Shown one piece after another: positions 18,960-27,172 of a DNA stretch of 64,000 nt. The stretch lies in NCBI GenBank assembly GCA_964343195.1, contig CAYFIR010000008.1, positions 65,697-129,696 on the forward strand. Reading direction: 5' to 3'. This stretch comes from CAYVAP01 sp964343195 (lineage in GTDB: Bacteria; Bacteroidota; Bacteroidia; J057). Positions within the stretch are counted from its first letter, which is position 1. The number at the start of each line of letters is the position of its first letter. The notes below the pieces were generated by a model. The model saw only the letters and a program-made list of their open reading frames with translations. It made no database searches and was not told where the DNA came from. The translations under genes and the position numbers were made by a program.

Positions 18960-18991
18960 CCAGCCTTTTGATCTGAAATTTCGTTTGAAAT

Positions 18992-19029
18992 AGCAGCAGG
19001 CTTCCGATAGGGGCTTGCTGCTTTATTTT
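18992..19029 (+). terminator. Terminator between the two PKD cargos
   Basis: A 10-bp stem (18992-19001 with 19013-19022, one G-T pair) followed by TTTATTTT. Confidence 0.65.
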
Positions 19030-19047
19030 GTATAATGAATGTAATTT

Positions 19048-19079
19048 TTTGCCAGATTGCACGCCATGGATTAAGTTTA
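19048..19079 (+). promoter_or_regulatory. Bacteroidota-type promoter of second PKD cargo
   Basis: TTTG at 19048-19051 and TAAGTTTA at 19072-19079 are 20 bp apart and match the -33/-7 pattern TTTG / TAnnTTTG except for the last base. The start codon is 40 bp downstream. Confidence 0.45.
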
Positions 19080-19118
19080 ATGATCCTTTTTTCCAAACAC
19101 CTTATCACAAATACAGAG

Positions 19119-20618
19119 ATGAGAAAATTATTTACCCTTATTGCCCTACTGGCCATGATGTTGCCAGCAATGGCTCAAAAAAGTCTTTCTACCAGCCTGG
19201 TATCCAAGGAGCTCGCTCCTGAGCGCCGTGCGCTGAACATGGATTACAGCAGAGCGGAACTTGCCCGCATGGCCAATGATGAAACCCGCGAGACTGCCTG
19301 TGGAACAGATACTGTACTATACCCACTCCTGAAAGGAGCCGGTACTGATACCCTTCGTGGCTTTGCCATAAATGGGGCGACCAACACCTACGACATCGCC
19401 GGTATGTGGTACCGTGGCTACCCTGGCATGACCCTGACCGGGGTCGAGTTTGGCGCCCGATCCAATGTCCCTGGCACCAACATCGACGTTACTGTAAGAG
19501 TGTGGGCCTCTCGTCCAGATACCTTCCCAGACTCGCTGACTTACTCTGAGACATTCAGCTTTGCTCCAAGTCCCACTTTCCAGGGATTTTCATTTACCAC
19601 TCCCGTGACCATCAACGGAGACTACATCATCACCCTGGAAAACGTCAGCAATGACATTCTCGCAGTATTCTCAAATGACTACACCCTGAATCGCGGTGCT
19701 GGCGAGAACCTCTCCATCGTAGGATTTTATAACTCTCAGGGCGGAATCAGCCTGCTGCCTCTGCTCAACGCATTTACGATCGAGATCGATGCCGACTGGT
19801 TCATCATGCCCATGGTATCCTACAGCATCGACACCGACTTTTCCCTGGATCCAGAGTGTCTTCAGCCCGCAGTTGAGGCCAGCATTGACAACCAGTCTTC
19901 GGCCATCCTGTCTTCCAAGTTTTACAACTTCGAAGTATTTGCCAATACCTTCTTTGGAACGGCTGACTCGACCTTCTTTGTTGACTACGGTGACGGAACG
20001 TTTGACTACGCTGATAGCAGCGCTCTGAGCCATACCTGGACCACTGCTGACAGCAACAGTTTTGACGTTACCCTTGATGCTCTGCTAGTAGGGTACTCAC
20101 AAGTGTGTAACGATTTCACGGTCAAGACCTACGACGAAGGGGTTTCAGCAGGATTCTCTGCTACTCTGACTGACGATTCTGTAACAATCAGCTCTACTGC
20201 TGGTGGTGTACTGGACTCTGTAACCTACGACTACGGTGACGGCTCTGGTACTACTAGCGAGACTTCTCACGTTTACAGCCAGATTGGTTCCTACACCATA
20301 ACCCAGACTGTTTACGGTTGCGGTGGGCCCCAGTCCACTACTGAAGATGTAACCATCGCCGTTGCTTCCATCAACAACCTCACCAAGCAGGTGATGGTGT
20401 ACCCCAACCCAAGCCAGGGTGTATTCCAGATCGAGTTGACCGACGGCCTGAATGGTATCCTGAATGTTTCTGTTAGCAACCTGATGGGTCAGGAAATCAC
20501 CCGTGCTGCTGGCTCAAACTCTCTGCGCCTGGACCTCAGCAACCAGACTCCTGGTGTTTACCTGCTGAACGGAACTTATGAAGGAACTTCCTTCACTCGT
20601 AAGCTCGTAATTGAGTAA
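19119..20618 (+). CDS. T9SS-secreted protein with PKD domains, copy 2
   Basis: From the ATG at 19119 the protein (499 residues) starts with a good signal peptide (MRKLFTLIALLAMMLPAMAQ). Longer starts up to 19035 would place 28 residues before it. CGTDTVLYPLLKGAGTD near residue 55 matches the N-terminal domain of the upstream gene; PKD motifs are VDYGDGTFDY and YDYGDGSGTT. The sorting domain is VYPNPSQGVFQIEL to the final TRKLVIE. Both genes have the same length and order of parts, which suggests tandem duplication followed by strong divergence. Surface location is inferred from the sorting domain. Confidence 0.9.
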   Translation: MRKLFTLIALLAMMLPAMAQKSLSTSLVSKELAPERRALNMDYSRAELARMANDETRETACGTDTVLYPLLKGAGTDTLRGFAINGATNTYDIAGMWYRGYPGMTLTGVEFGARSNVPGTNIDVTVRVWASRPDTFPDSLTYSETFSFAPSPTFQGFSFTTPVTINGDYIITLENVSNDILAVFSNDYTLNRGAGENLSIVGFYNSQGGISLLPLLNAFTIEIDADWFIMPMVSYSIDTDFSLDPECLQPAVEASIDNQSSAILSSKFYNFEVFANTFFGTADSTFFVDYGDGTFDYADSSALSHTWTTADSNSFDVTLDALLVGYSQVCNDFTVKTYDEGVSAGFSATLTDDSVTISSTAGGVLDSVTYDYGDGSGTTSETSHVYSQIGSYTITQTVYGCGGPQSTTEDVTIAVASINNLTKQVMVYPNPSQGVFQIELTDGLNGILNVSVSNLMGQEITRAAGSNSLRLDLSNQTPGVYLLNGTYEGTSFTRKLVIE

Positions 20619-20671
20619 GGGAGACCTGCAGATATTGAGTTTTTGAGAACTCAGGTCATCTTCTCAAAATC

Positions 20672-20711
20672 CAAAATATCCCCACCAGAATCTTCTGGTG
20701 GGGATATTTTG
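20672..20711. terminator. Bidirectional terminator
   Basis: A perfect 19-bp inverted repeat (20672-20690 with 20693-20711) with a 2-base spacer and A/T-rich ends lies between the convergent genes ending at 20618 and 20736. It can serve both. Confidence 0.85.
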
Positions 20712-20735
20712 TCGTTTTCTGTGAGAAAAGCCTCC

Positions 20736-21761
20736 TTAGTACCGCTTAAAATAAAAGCTACCGGGAATAACTCCTGACCGAAATTCCTTTATCAAGGTTC
20801 CTCCTGCACTGTATCGAAGGATCACCCCTCTCTGTACATAGTCGATGGCATCTGCCACAAATAGCTCACTTGTCACAGGATCGACCCCGAGGCCATAGAA
20901 AGTACCGTCTTCCTCTATCAGGGGGGATTCCGGCAACTCATTCGCAGTTATGGGCATCGAAAAAACGCCCTGATTAAGCCAGAATAGGGAGTCTCGGGTG
21001 CCATTATACGTCAGTCTCGAAGGCGACTGTCCAGCAGGGAATTCAAAATCAGAGATTATCTCAAAGGTCTCCCCATCTATGTGGACCAAATGCCCGGGAG
21101 CATTGTCAGTCAGGCTGGCACTGGTTGCCAGCCAAAGATCGCCATTGGCATCGATCAGCAAATGCTGCCCCCGTGGTGGCACCTGGGTCAGGGAACTCCC
21201 GATATTGGTTTCAAGGTCGATTTTGGACAAGTAGGCATAATCATAATTGGCCAGGATGACCTGATCGCCTTTCCGGACCAATTCCTCCGTCCAACCTGGT
21301 ACAGCAACCAGGTTTAACACTGACTGGGTGTTCAGGTTGAGATAATGCACGCCACCCGCATACAGATCCGACACATAGGCAATGGAATCGTTGATCGCCA
21401 GCATATGCCTTGGGGAGGTAAGCCCGCTGATAGTGCCCGCGGACTCCAGGGATTCAAAGTTTACTACCTCGATCTTTTGGGAATTATTGACAACCAGATA
21501 CGCTTTGTCTGCGACGACCGTCATCGACTGGAGGACATCCCCCAGTTTGCGCCCATTTACCAGTTCAAAGACTCCCTGAAAAAGGGTGTCGGTTTCCAAA
21601 TCATAAAAATCCAGACTCGCATTGCCCGCCTGAAAGTTGCCCTCATTGAGGATGAAAACACCATCATTGGTGAGAGAAGGGGTAGCCGGGGGAGCTGGAG
21701 GTTCTGGTTTACAGGAGAATAGAATCAGGATCAGGGGAGAAAGTATGAGAAAATGTTTCAT
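20736..21761 (-). CDS. YncE/DUF5074-like beta-propeller lipoprotein
   Basis: 341 residues from the ATG at 21761, which overlaps the TGA of the upstream gene (ATGA). The N-terminus is a lipoprotein signal (LILFSCKPEPP). The rest repeats a strand pattern such as VFILNEGNFQAGNASLDFYD, AYLVVNNSQKIEVVN and AYVSDLYAGGVHYLN, the arrangement of a six- or seven-bladed YncE/DUF5074-type propeller. Such lipoproteins are often found beside TonB-dependent receptors; none is visible here. It is the last gene of a four-gene operon whose members are all exported, so a joint envelope role is likely. Confidence 0.82.
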   Translation of the reverse strand: MKHFLILSPLILILFSCKPEPPAPPATPSLTNDGVFILNEGNFQAGNASLDFYDLETDTLFQGVFELVNGRKLGDVLQSMTVVADKAYLVVNNSQKIEVVNFESLESAGTISGLTSPRHMLAINDSIAYVSDLYAGGVHYLNLNTQSVLNLVAVPGWTEELVRKGDQVILANYDYAYLSKIDLETNIGSSLTQVPPRGQHLLIDANGDLWLATSASLTDNAPGHLVHIDGETFEIISDFEFPAGQSPSRLTYNGTRDSLFWLNQGVFSMPITANELPESPLIEEDGTFYGLGVDPVTSELFVADAIDYVQRGVILRYSAGGTLIKEFRSGVIPGSFYFKRY

Positions 21762-22165
21762 GGTAAAATCCATATGGGAGTGTTTAGGGTTTTGGTGGAT
21801 GTTTCTAATACGAGCCAGTATCTCCCCGAGGTAATTTCTGGCAGGGAAACCCGGTGAGTTCCTGTTGCCTCAAGTTTCCAAATAGCCAATTCTCTTCCCT
21901 GCATATCCTTCATCTTCAGGGTTCCCCTTTGGGCAAATGGTACCTGAATTACCACCTCCCCACCGGAAGGCACCGAGGTTGGGACAGCCTCAAACTCGCC
22001 AGCATCCAGATTTTGTGTCAGGTTGGAAGTACCTACTTGCCAGGTAGCCCTTGCGTATCCATCACCAGCCCCACCGTGATAGGAAGCCTGAGCTCTGGCA
22101 GGCTGGGCCAATCCAATCAGGCTGACCAGAAGAAGCAGTAAATATGGCTGGTTCCGCATATTCAT
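21758..22165 (-). CDS. Small exported protein with sorting-like domain
   Basis: 135 residues. A signal peptide ends PARAQA (about residue 26). The remaining 100 residues end with a compact beta domain, VQVPFAQRGTLKMKDMQGREL then SLPEITSGRYWLVLETS, that follows the core and L-x-x-G-x-Y-x-L strand of a sorting domain, but the PNP motif and basic C-terminus are missing (it ends NTPIWILP). It may be an adaptor-like or degenerate T9SS domain. The gene lies 15 bp after the FGE-like gene and overlaps the propeller gene by 4 bp, so it is part of the operon. Confidence 0.7.
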   Translation of the reverse strand: MNMRNQPYLLLLLVSLIGLAQPARAQASYHGGAGDGYARATWQVGTSNLTQNLDAGEFEAVPTSVPSGGEVVIQVPFAQRGTLKMKDMQGRELAIWKLEATGTHRVSLPEITSGRYWLVLETSTKTLNTPIWILP

Positions 22166-22180
22166 TCGGATATTTTCAGG

Positions 22181-23656
22181 TTATGGGAAGCGTCCTCCAC
22201 GTCCCCCGGTAGTATTACGTCGCTGGCTGGGGGTGAGGTCATGATAAAAGCGATCTGATACAGCCAGGTCGCGGAAGGTGGGTAAGATCCCGCTATTGAA
22301 TGCTCCGCCGCGAAAAATGGCACCGGAAGCCCCCGGCCAGGTCAATTCATTGGAATCCCCAGTGGAAGCAAGTAGTCCATCCCCAGCCTGTCCATCAAAA
22401 GGCAGGCCTTCGTTTGAAATACCTACACAGATCTCCCAAAGGTTCCCACTCATCTCCAGGGCTCCATAATAGGTCGCTCCAGCCTGTAGTCGGTCGCTGC
22501 TATCATTGGCCCCAAATCCATTTCTTAATGGTCCCTGCGGCCCCAGGTATCCATGGCTGGCTAGCCCGGCGCTGCCTTGAGCCTGCTCGGCCACCGACTC
22601 CTGGTCCGTACCATCCATCAACAAGGTGTTGGCATCTATGACCTGGTCGGTCCCCCAGGCAAATTCCCGTGCAACCGGTTCCCGCGGCCCGCGGCAGGCT
22701 TTTTCAAACTCCAGTTCGGTAAGCGGCCTTAGAGCAGCCCAATCCAGATAGGCCGCAAGGTCAGCCCAGGAAATAAAGTTGCAGGCCCGGGTTTGCCCAT
22801 CATCATGCTGGTCATAGACTCCGTCGGCGTTAGCCTCACAGGCATAACGAGCGGCTAGCTGTCCGGGAATACCAGGCTGGGAGATGATAATCCCATTCCT
22901 GCCTGCAAACGCTGGGGAGAGAGCCATTGCAAGCGTTCCCGAGGCGGAATTGGGCGACGCCTGGGTACGTGTCTGCTGCTGGGAGTAGCTAAGACAGTTA
23001 AGGAAGTCCCGGTACTGGGCCTGACCAAGCTCATACTTCATCTGGTAAAAGCCCCGAGTTCCTTTGGGATAGCTTTCCGGTACCAGGCTACCGGGACCGA
23101 CATTTCCAGCAGTGGTCAATACCTCGGGACTGATACCTGCTTCCGAGGATACCCGATAGGGTCCGCCTGTGAGTGAATCTTTAAAGGTAAAGTTGCTTTG
23201 CCCATCGCCCAGCCAAAAGGCCCCATCTGGTACCCACACCATTTCTATCCCAAAGACTGAAATGGCGATTACATCACTCGGCAAGGCCTGAGCCAAACGC
23301 AGTTGTAGTTCATGGGGGCTGATGTCTCCTGTTCCGGGCGAATTTCTATAAACCCAGGCTCCTTTCTGATCGCTGGAAACCTGCGTTGCCAACATACCCG
23401 GGGTGGCCACTTCGGTACCAACCGAGTTCAAGTCGAGGTGGTGCCATACCCCACTTGTGGTCTGGTACTTGACAAATACCCAGATGGCATCATGGTTCCC
23501 CGCTGCGGAGTCCTCTCTGAAACGCCAACTATTTTCCCAGCTGATTTCTACGACCAGGGTGACGCTATCAGGGCGATCAATCGGTTCAAGCTTCAGGCCA
23601 TTGCTCCAACCCCAAAAAGGGATGAAAAGCAGACACGTGAACCATATGATGCGCAT
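22181..23656 (-). CDS. Exported FGE/SUMF1-fold protein
   Basis: 491 residues with a signal peptide (MRIIWFTCLLFIPFWGWSNG). The C-terminal 370 residues carry the sulfatase-modifying-factor fold: VWVPDGAFWLGDG, FYQMKYELGQAQYRDFLN, LRPLTELEFEKACRGPREP, GALEMSGNLWEICV and FRGGAFNSG. The N-terminal 130 residues are a beta domain with VTLVVEISWENSWRF. Genuine formylglycine-generating enzymes need a Cys pair near the end; I do not see an equivalent, so a non-catalytic or structural member is possible. Such proteins are frequent in secreted Bacteroidota complexes. Its ATG overlaps the previous stop (TAATG). Confidence 0.8.
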   Translation of the reverse strand: MRIIWFTCLLFIPFWGWSNGLKLEPIDRPDSVTLVVEISWENSWRFREDSAAGNHDAIWVFVKYQTTSGVWHHLDLNSVGTEVATPGMLATQVSSDQKGAWVYRNSPGTGDISPHELQLRLAQALPSDVIAISVFGIEMVWVPDGAFWLGDGQSNFTFKDSLTGGPYRVSSEAGISPEVLTTAGNVGPGSLVPESYPKGTRGFYQMKYELGQAQYRDFLNCLSYSQQQTRTQASPNSASGTLAMALSPAFAGRNGIIISQPGIPGQLAARYACEANADGVYDQHDDGQTRACNFISWADLAAYLDWAALRPLTELEFEKACRGPREPVAREFAWGTDQVIDANTLLMDGTDQESVAEQAQGSAGLASHGYLGPQGPLRNGFGANDSSDRLQAGATYYGALEMSGNLWEICVGISNEGLPFDGQAGDGLLASTGDSNELTWPGASGAIFRGGAFNSGILPTFRDLAVSDRFYHDLTPSQRRNTTGGRGGRFP

Positions 23657-24291
23657 TACAGACGGGTTAAAGCGGTATTGCTGACAATGTTGGTGGTGAC
23701 GGGGTTGCCCTGCTCATCGTCAAGGGTGTAGGTCAGTTCATATTCCACGAACAGGGTATCCTTTGTGCTGTTGAACTCCCCGTAGGCGTTGCTGAATCGG
23801 TATCCTGAGAAATTCAGAGCGGCTCCCTGGGCATCGCAGTAGCTTACGCCATCATTCTGGTCTTCGATATCCATGGTAGATCCACTAATGGTGCCCAGAA
23901 TCCGGGGTACACAGAGGACATTCCCATCATAATCCTCGAGGGATAGGTTCGCGAAATTATCCAGTAAAATCGTCACAATGCTGCTGGGTGATTCCTGAAT
24001 TTCCAACTGATAGGTCACACTCGCTGGTGAGCCATTTACATCCCGGATGTCACGTGCCTGCCAGGTGCCGACAAACTTTGCCACCTGCTTCACTTCGCAC
24101 TTACTATCCGAGTCTTTTTCGTACCCAGATTCGCAGAGGCATATCGCATCATCATCCACGTCGATACAGTTTCCAAACTCTCCACAATCAACATCTTTGT
24201 CATCACATGGTTGCCGATCACAGCCACTGAAAGCCATGAGACCAATGGTCAGAATAAGTCCGATGAGGGAAAGTTGTATGCTATTTTTCAT
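23656..24291 (-). CDS. EGF-like lipoprotein, first gene of envelope operon
   Basis: 211 residues from the ATG at 24291. A lipobox ends MAFSGC. A short Cys-rich segment follows (CDDKDVDCGEFGNCIDVDDD, then CLCESGYEKDSDSKC), i.e. six or more cysteines in EGF-like spacing with an Asp/Asn-rich calcium-binding style turn. The remaining 150 residues form a lipocalin-like, beta-rich domain (FVGTWQARDI start). Its stop overlaps the next start (TAATG). The operon order is EGF-like lipoprotein, FGE-fold protein, small sorting-like protein, propeller lipoprotein. Exact role unknown. Confidence 0.75.
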   Translation of the reverse strand: MKNSIQLSLIGLILTIGLMAFSGCDRQPCDDKDVDCGEFGNCIDVDDDAICLCESGYEKDSDSKCEVKQVAKFVGTWQARDIRDVNGSPASVTYQLEIQESPSSIVTILLDNFANLSLEDYDGNVLCVPRILGTISGSTMDIEDQNDGVSYCDAQGAALNFSGYRFSNAYGEFNSTKDTLFVEYELTYTLDDEQGNPVTTNIVSNTALTRL

Positions 24292-24514
24292 GTTTAGTTG
24301 AATTGAAAACGGTAGCAAAGGTAAGAACAGTAGTCAAGAATCAATGACCCAATTTTCAGCACAGATTTTGCTTTATTCCTGCTTCACACAATTTTGGACA
24401 AAAAATAAAGTTGTATTCTTCAAACTAACTGCTCTCCTTCACCCATCTTTAGGACTTGATTTTTCGTAAAATGGTTGCCTTGACCATTCACACGAAACCT
24501 TCTCTACTTTCCAT

Positions 24515-26206
24515 ATGTCTCAATCTGACCTTTCCCATATCCCTGTTGTTGTTATGGCGTTCGCGAATGAGCGTACAGCGGGAAGGTATCTCCGGCAGTT
24601 GACCGTTGAGATGAAGAACATACTGGGGGCTTTGGAACCGGCGGTACAAAAAGGGCGGGTATTCATCAAGTTAATCCCCGCAGCGACCCAAAAAGAAATC
24701 GTTTCAGTGTTTCAGGACGAATGGTACCACAATCGTGTGTCCATTTTTCATTATGCGGGACACGCAGATGATGACGAGCTATGGCTGGAAAGTTCCGATG
24801 GGGGGAATGAATCTTTCTTTTCGCAGGGATTAGCCCGCTTCCTGGGGGCACAGTCAAGTTTGAGGGTGGTGTTTCTCAATGGTTGCGCCACCGGAGCACA
24901 TGCCAGTCTGCTACACGAGGCCAATGTCCCAGCCGTAATCACCACTGCCCGGGAAATTCAGGACAATCAGGCCACTGAGTTTGCCACCACTTTTTACCGG
25001 GGGCTGGCGAGTGGTGCCAGCCTCGAGGAAAGCTTCGCAGAGGCAGAAGGAGTACTGCTAGGCAGATACAATGAACATACCGTAGAAGGGACGCGAAGCC
25101 TGTTTTGGGAATCCGCTCCCCCCAGTCAGACGGATGAGGCACTCCCCTGGCGATTAACCCTACGACCCAAAGTGGACTGGGTACCGGCCCAGTGGCGGCT
25201 ATTCTATGCCCTGGAAGAGGAGAGTTCCGGAGGGCGACAAGCCGAAGAATTTGTAGGAGAGCAGGTGGGCAATTATGAGTTGGTCAAGCTATTGGGACAG
25301 GGAACCCTGGGGTCCGTGTTTCAGGCCCGGCATATCAACCTTGATGAAATTCGAGCCATCAAAGTCACTCACCCTGTGCTGCAGGGGTATGACCGGCTCA
25401 AAAGCCTGGTCCTGGCTGGCAACAAGGGACTGAGCACCATCAACCACCCAAATGTGGTGGAGTTTTTCGACGTAGGAGAAGCTAATCTTCTCGGCGAAAA
25501 ACGGCTTTATATGGTCATGGAACTGATCGAAGGAGAGCGCCTGGATAAGATGGATTATTCAACCTTCTGGACCACCAAGGAAGATCTCAACCGGCTCATC
25601 GTGCTGATGCTTCAATTGCTTTCCGGACTGCAGGCCGCTCATGAGACCACTTTCAGAGATGCTTCCGGAATGACCAGACAGGGAATAATCCATGGCAATA
25701 TCAAGACCCGGAAAATCCTTTTCACTCCCGATGGAACCCCAAAGTTGATCGATTTCCTGTTTTCTGACCTTTCACGCAACTCCGGAATCAAATTTGACTA
25801 CCCTGTCAGCGTACAGGAAAAATTCCGGAAGGAAGATCCTGAGGCATTTTTGGCACCAGAGATGATCAAGGGAGAAAGTGGGGCAGATATCCGCACAGAC
25901 CTGTACGCTCTGGGAGCGGTATTCTTTGAAGTGATAACAAATACCCCCGCTAACCAGATGAAATTTGGTACGTATGAGACATTGCAAAGCTATGTAAGGA
26001 CCCATAACCGGGAAATTCCCCGTCATTTGATCAGGGTGGTATGGAACCTGGTTCATCCCAAGGCTTCTTTGAGGTATATATCCGCTGCGGAAGCAATTCA
26101 GGATTTGGAAAAAGGCATCCCATGGCTACGCCGTATGTTATATCGCATACAAAAACCATCAGATCCAACGTTAAGAAGAATACTAGGGTATTTCACAGAT
26201 TCGTAA
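24515..26206 (+). CDS. CHAT protease fused to a degenerate protein kinase
   Basis: 563 residues. The N-terminal 200 residues are a CHAT (caspase-HetF) protease: His83 in FHYAGHAD and Cys124 in VFLNGCATGAH form the expected dyad. From about residue 250 a Ser/Thr-kinase fold follows: glycine loop LGQGTLGSVF, Lys283 in AIK, APE at 447-449. The catalytic parts are changed: the HRD motif reads H393-G-N, the Asn of the catalytic loop is Lys, DFG is D413-F-L, and the alphaC Glu position (SLVLAGNK) has no acid. I infer a pseudokinase sensor or regulator of the protease. CHAT proteases act in regulated cell death and antiphage systems. No antitoxin or partner gene is adjacent; there is no signal peptide. 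Confidence 0.88.
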   Translation: MSQSDLSHIPVVVMAFANERTAGRYLRQLTVEMKNILGALEPAVQKGRVFIKLIPAATQKEIVSVFQDEWYHNRVSIFHYAGHADDDELWLESSDGGNESFFSQGLARFLGAQSSLRVVFLNGCATGAHASLLHEANVPAVITTAREIQDNQATEFATTFYRGLASGASLEESFAEAEGVLLGRYNEHTVEGTRSLFWESAPPSQTDEALPWRLTLRPKVDWVPAQWRLFYALEEESSGGRQAEEFVGEQVGNYELVKLLGQGTLGSVFQARHINLDEIRAIKVTHPVLQGYDRLKSLVLAGNKGLSTINHPNVVEFFDVGEANLLGEKRLYMVMELIEGERLDKMDYSTFWTTKEDLNRLIVLMLQLLSGLQAAHETTFRDASGMTRQGIIHGNIKTRKILFTPDGTPKLIDFLFSDLSRNSGIKFDYPVSVQEKFRKEDPEAFLAPEMIKGESGADIRTDLYALGAVFFEVITNTPANQMKFGTYETLQSYVRTHNREIPRHLIRVVWNLVHPKASLRYISAAEAIQDLEKGIPWLRRMLYRIQKPSDPTLRRILGYFTDS

Positions 26207-26530
26207 GCATCCATTTTCGGGATAAAAGCCAGCGAAATCCTACATGGGATACCAAAATGGGTTCCCTTTGATTATGAGCAACTTACACCAAAATCTTTTC
26301 GAATTTTTATCCCGAAAAGGTGAAAAAAACCACAACCTGAGACAGTTTCTTTACGTTTATTACAAAAAACCACGCTGACACATTTTAAGAGTTGGAAATA
26401 TTTCCAATTTCTTGCTTTTTACCAGCGTTTCAATACTTTACGACTCGAAAAACACAGAAAAGGGAGACTATCCTTTATTTTGATTATCTAAACCCATACA
26501 GCATATTATCCACTTCCAAAAGTTAAGATT
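26207..26530. other. Intergenic region before marR-type gene
   Basis: 324 bases with no gene. It is A/T-rich towards the end and contains one 16-bp palindrome (26392-26407), listed separately, and presumably the promoter of the MarR-family gene. Confidence 0.5.
26392..26407. promoter_or_regulatory. Candidate MarR operator
   Basis: The 16-bp sequence TTGGAAATATTTCCAA is a perfect palindrome 123 bp before the MarR-family start. MarR dimers typically bind such short palindromes at their own promoters; the link here is inferred. Confidence 0.45.
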
Positions 26531-27001
26531 ATGGCACAGGAGAACAGGAGTGTGATGGAAGAACAAGCACCCGCAAACAGCCTGGAAAAACAGCTGCTAC
26601 AGTTAAGAGATGCTTTTCGTCACCATCAGAATGAGATACGCAAAAAATACAAGATCTCTGCAAACGAAATGGAGATCATATTGTATATCAATGATTTTGG
26701 TCCTCAGCGCATGAAAGCTGTTGGAGAAAGGTTCAAAATTAAATTCAGTACGCTTACCAGCCTGGTTGACAAGATCGAAGGGCTGAACCTCGTAAAGCGG
26801 GTAAATTCCAAAGAAGACCGCCGTTCGATTCTGGTGACTATTACCAAGAAAGGTAAGCGCATGCTGGAAGAGTACAACAGTCAGATCCGTGAACTTGCTG
26901 AAAAGATGGCTAGTATAGCCACTCAGGAAAACAACCTTCCTCAGTTGGTTGAGACCTTTGAGAAGGCAAATCACAACGAGCCACAGGAGGCTACAGTGTA
27001 G
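26531..27001 (+). CDS. MarR-family transcriptional regulator
   Basis: 156 residues with a winged helix-turn-helix. ANEMEIILYINDFGPQRMKAVGERFKIKFSTLTSLVDKIEGL (about 45-86, in pieces) is the recognition region, and VKRVNSKEDRRSILVTITKKG (about 89-109) is the wing with the conserved D-R-R. These dimeric repressors respond to small aromatic ligands or oxidation. No divergently transcribed target gene is adjacent. An upstream palindrome may be its operator. The N-terminus has 15 extra residues before the usual first helix, and a terminator follows. Confidence 0.92.
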   Translation: MAQENRSVMEEQAPANSLEKQLLQLRDAFRHHQNEIRKKYKISANEMEIILYINDFGPQRMKAVGERFKIKFSTLTSLVDKIEGLNLVKRVNSKEDRRSILVTITKKGKRMLEEYNSQIRELAEKMASIATQENNLPQLVETFEKANHNEPQEATV

Positions 27002-27019
27002 TTTCCTCACATTTTTGCT

Positions 27020-27061
27020 AAAAGCCATTGTGGAGTTCTCAGCTCCTCAATGGCTTTTTTT
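27020..27061 (+). terminator. Terminator after MarR gene
   Basis: A roughly 15-bp stem with one bulge (AAAAGCCATTG...CAATGGCTTTT arms) ends in a run of seven T. Confidence 0.8.
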
Positions 27062-27172
27062 GCGTCTATCGGACATCCCAGGTGTCAGCATTTTCCTTTT
27101 TTCATTTCGATTTAATGATGTCTTTGTCCCAACTTCAAACTGCTGTACTACATTCGAAGCAAATACATCACC

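Noticed and set aside
24515..26206. CRISPR-linked CHAT effector
   Set aside because: No repeat arrays or Cas genes in the window.
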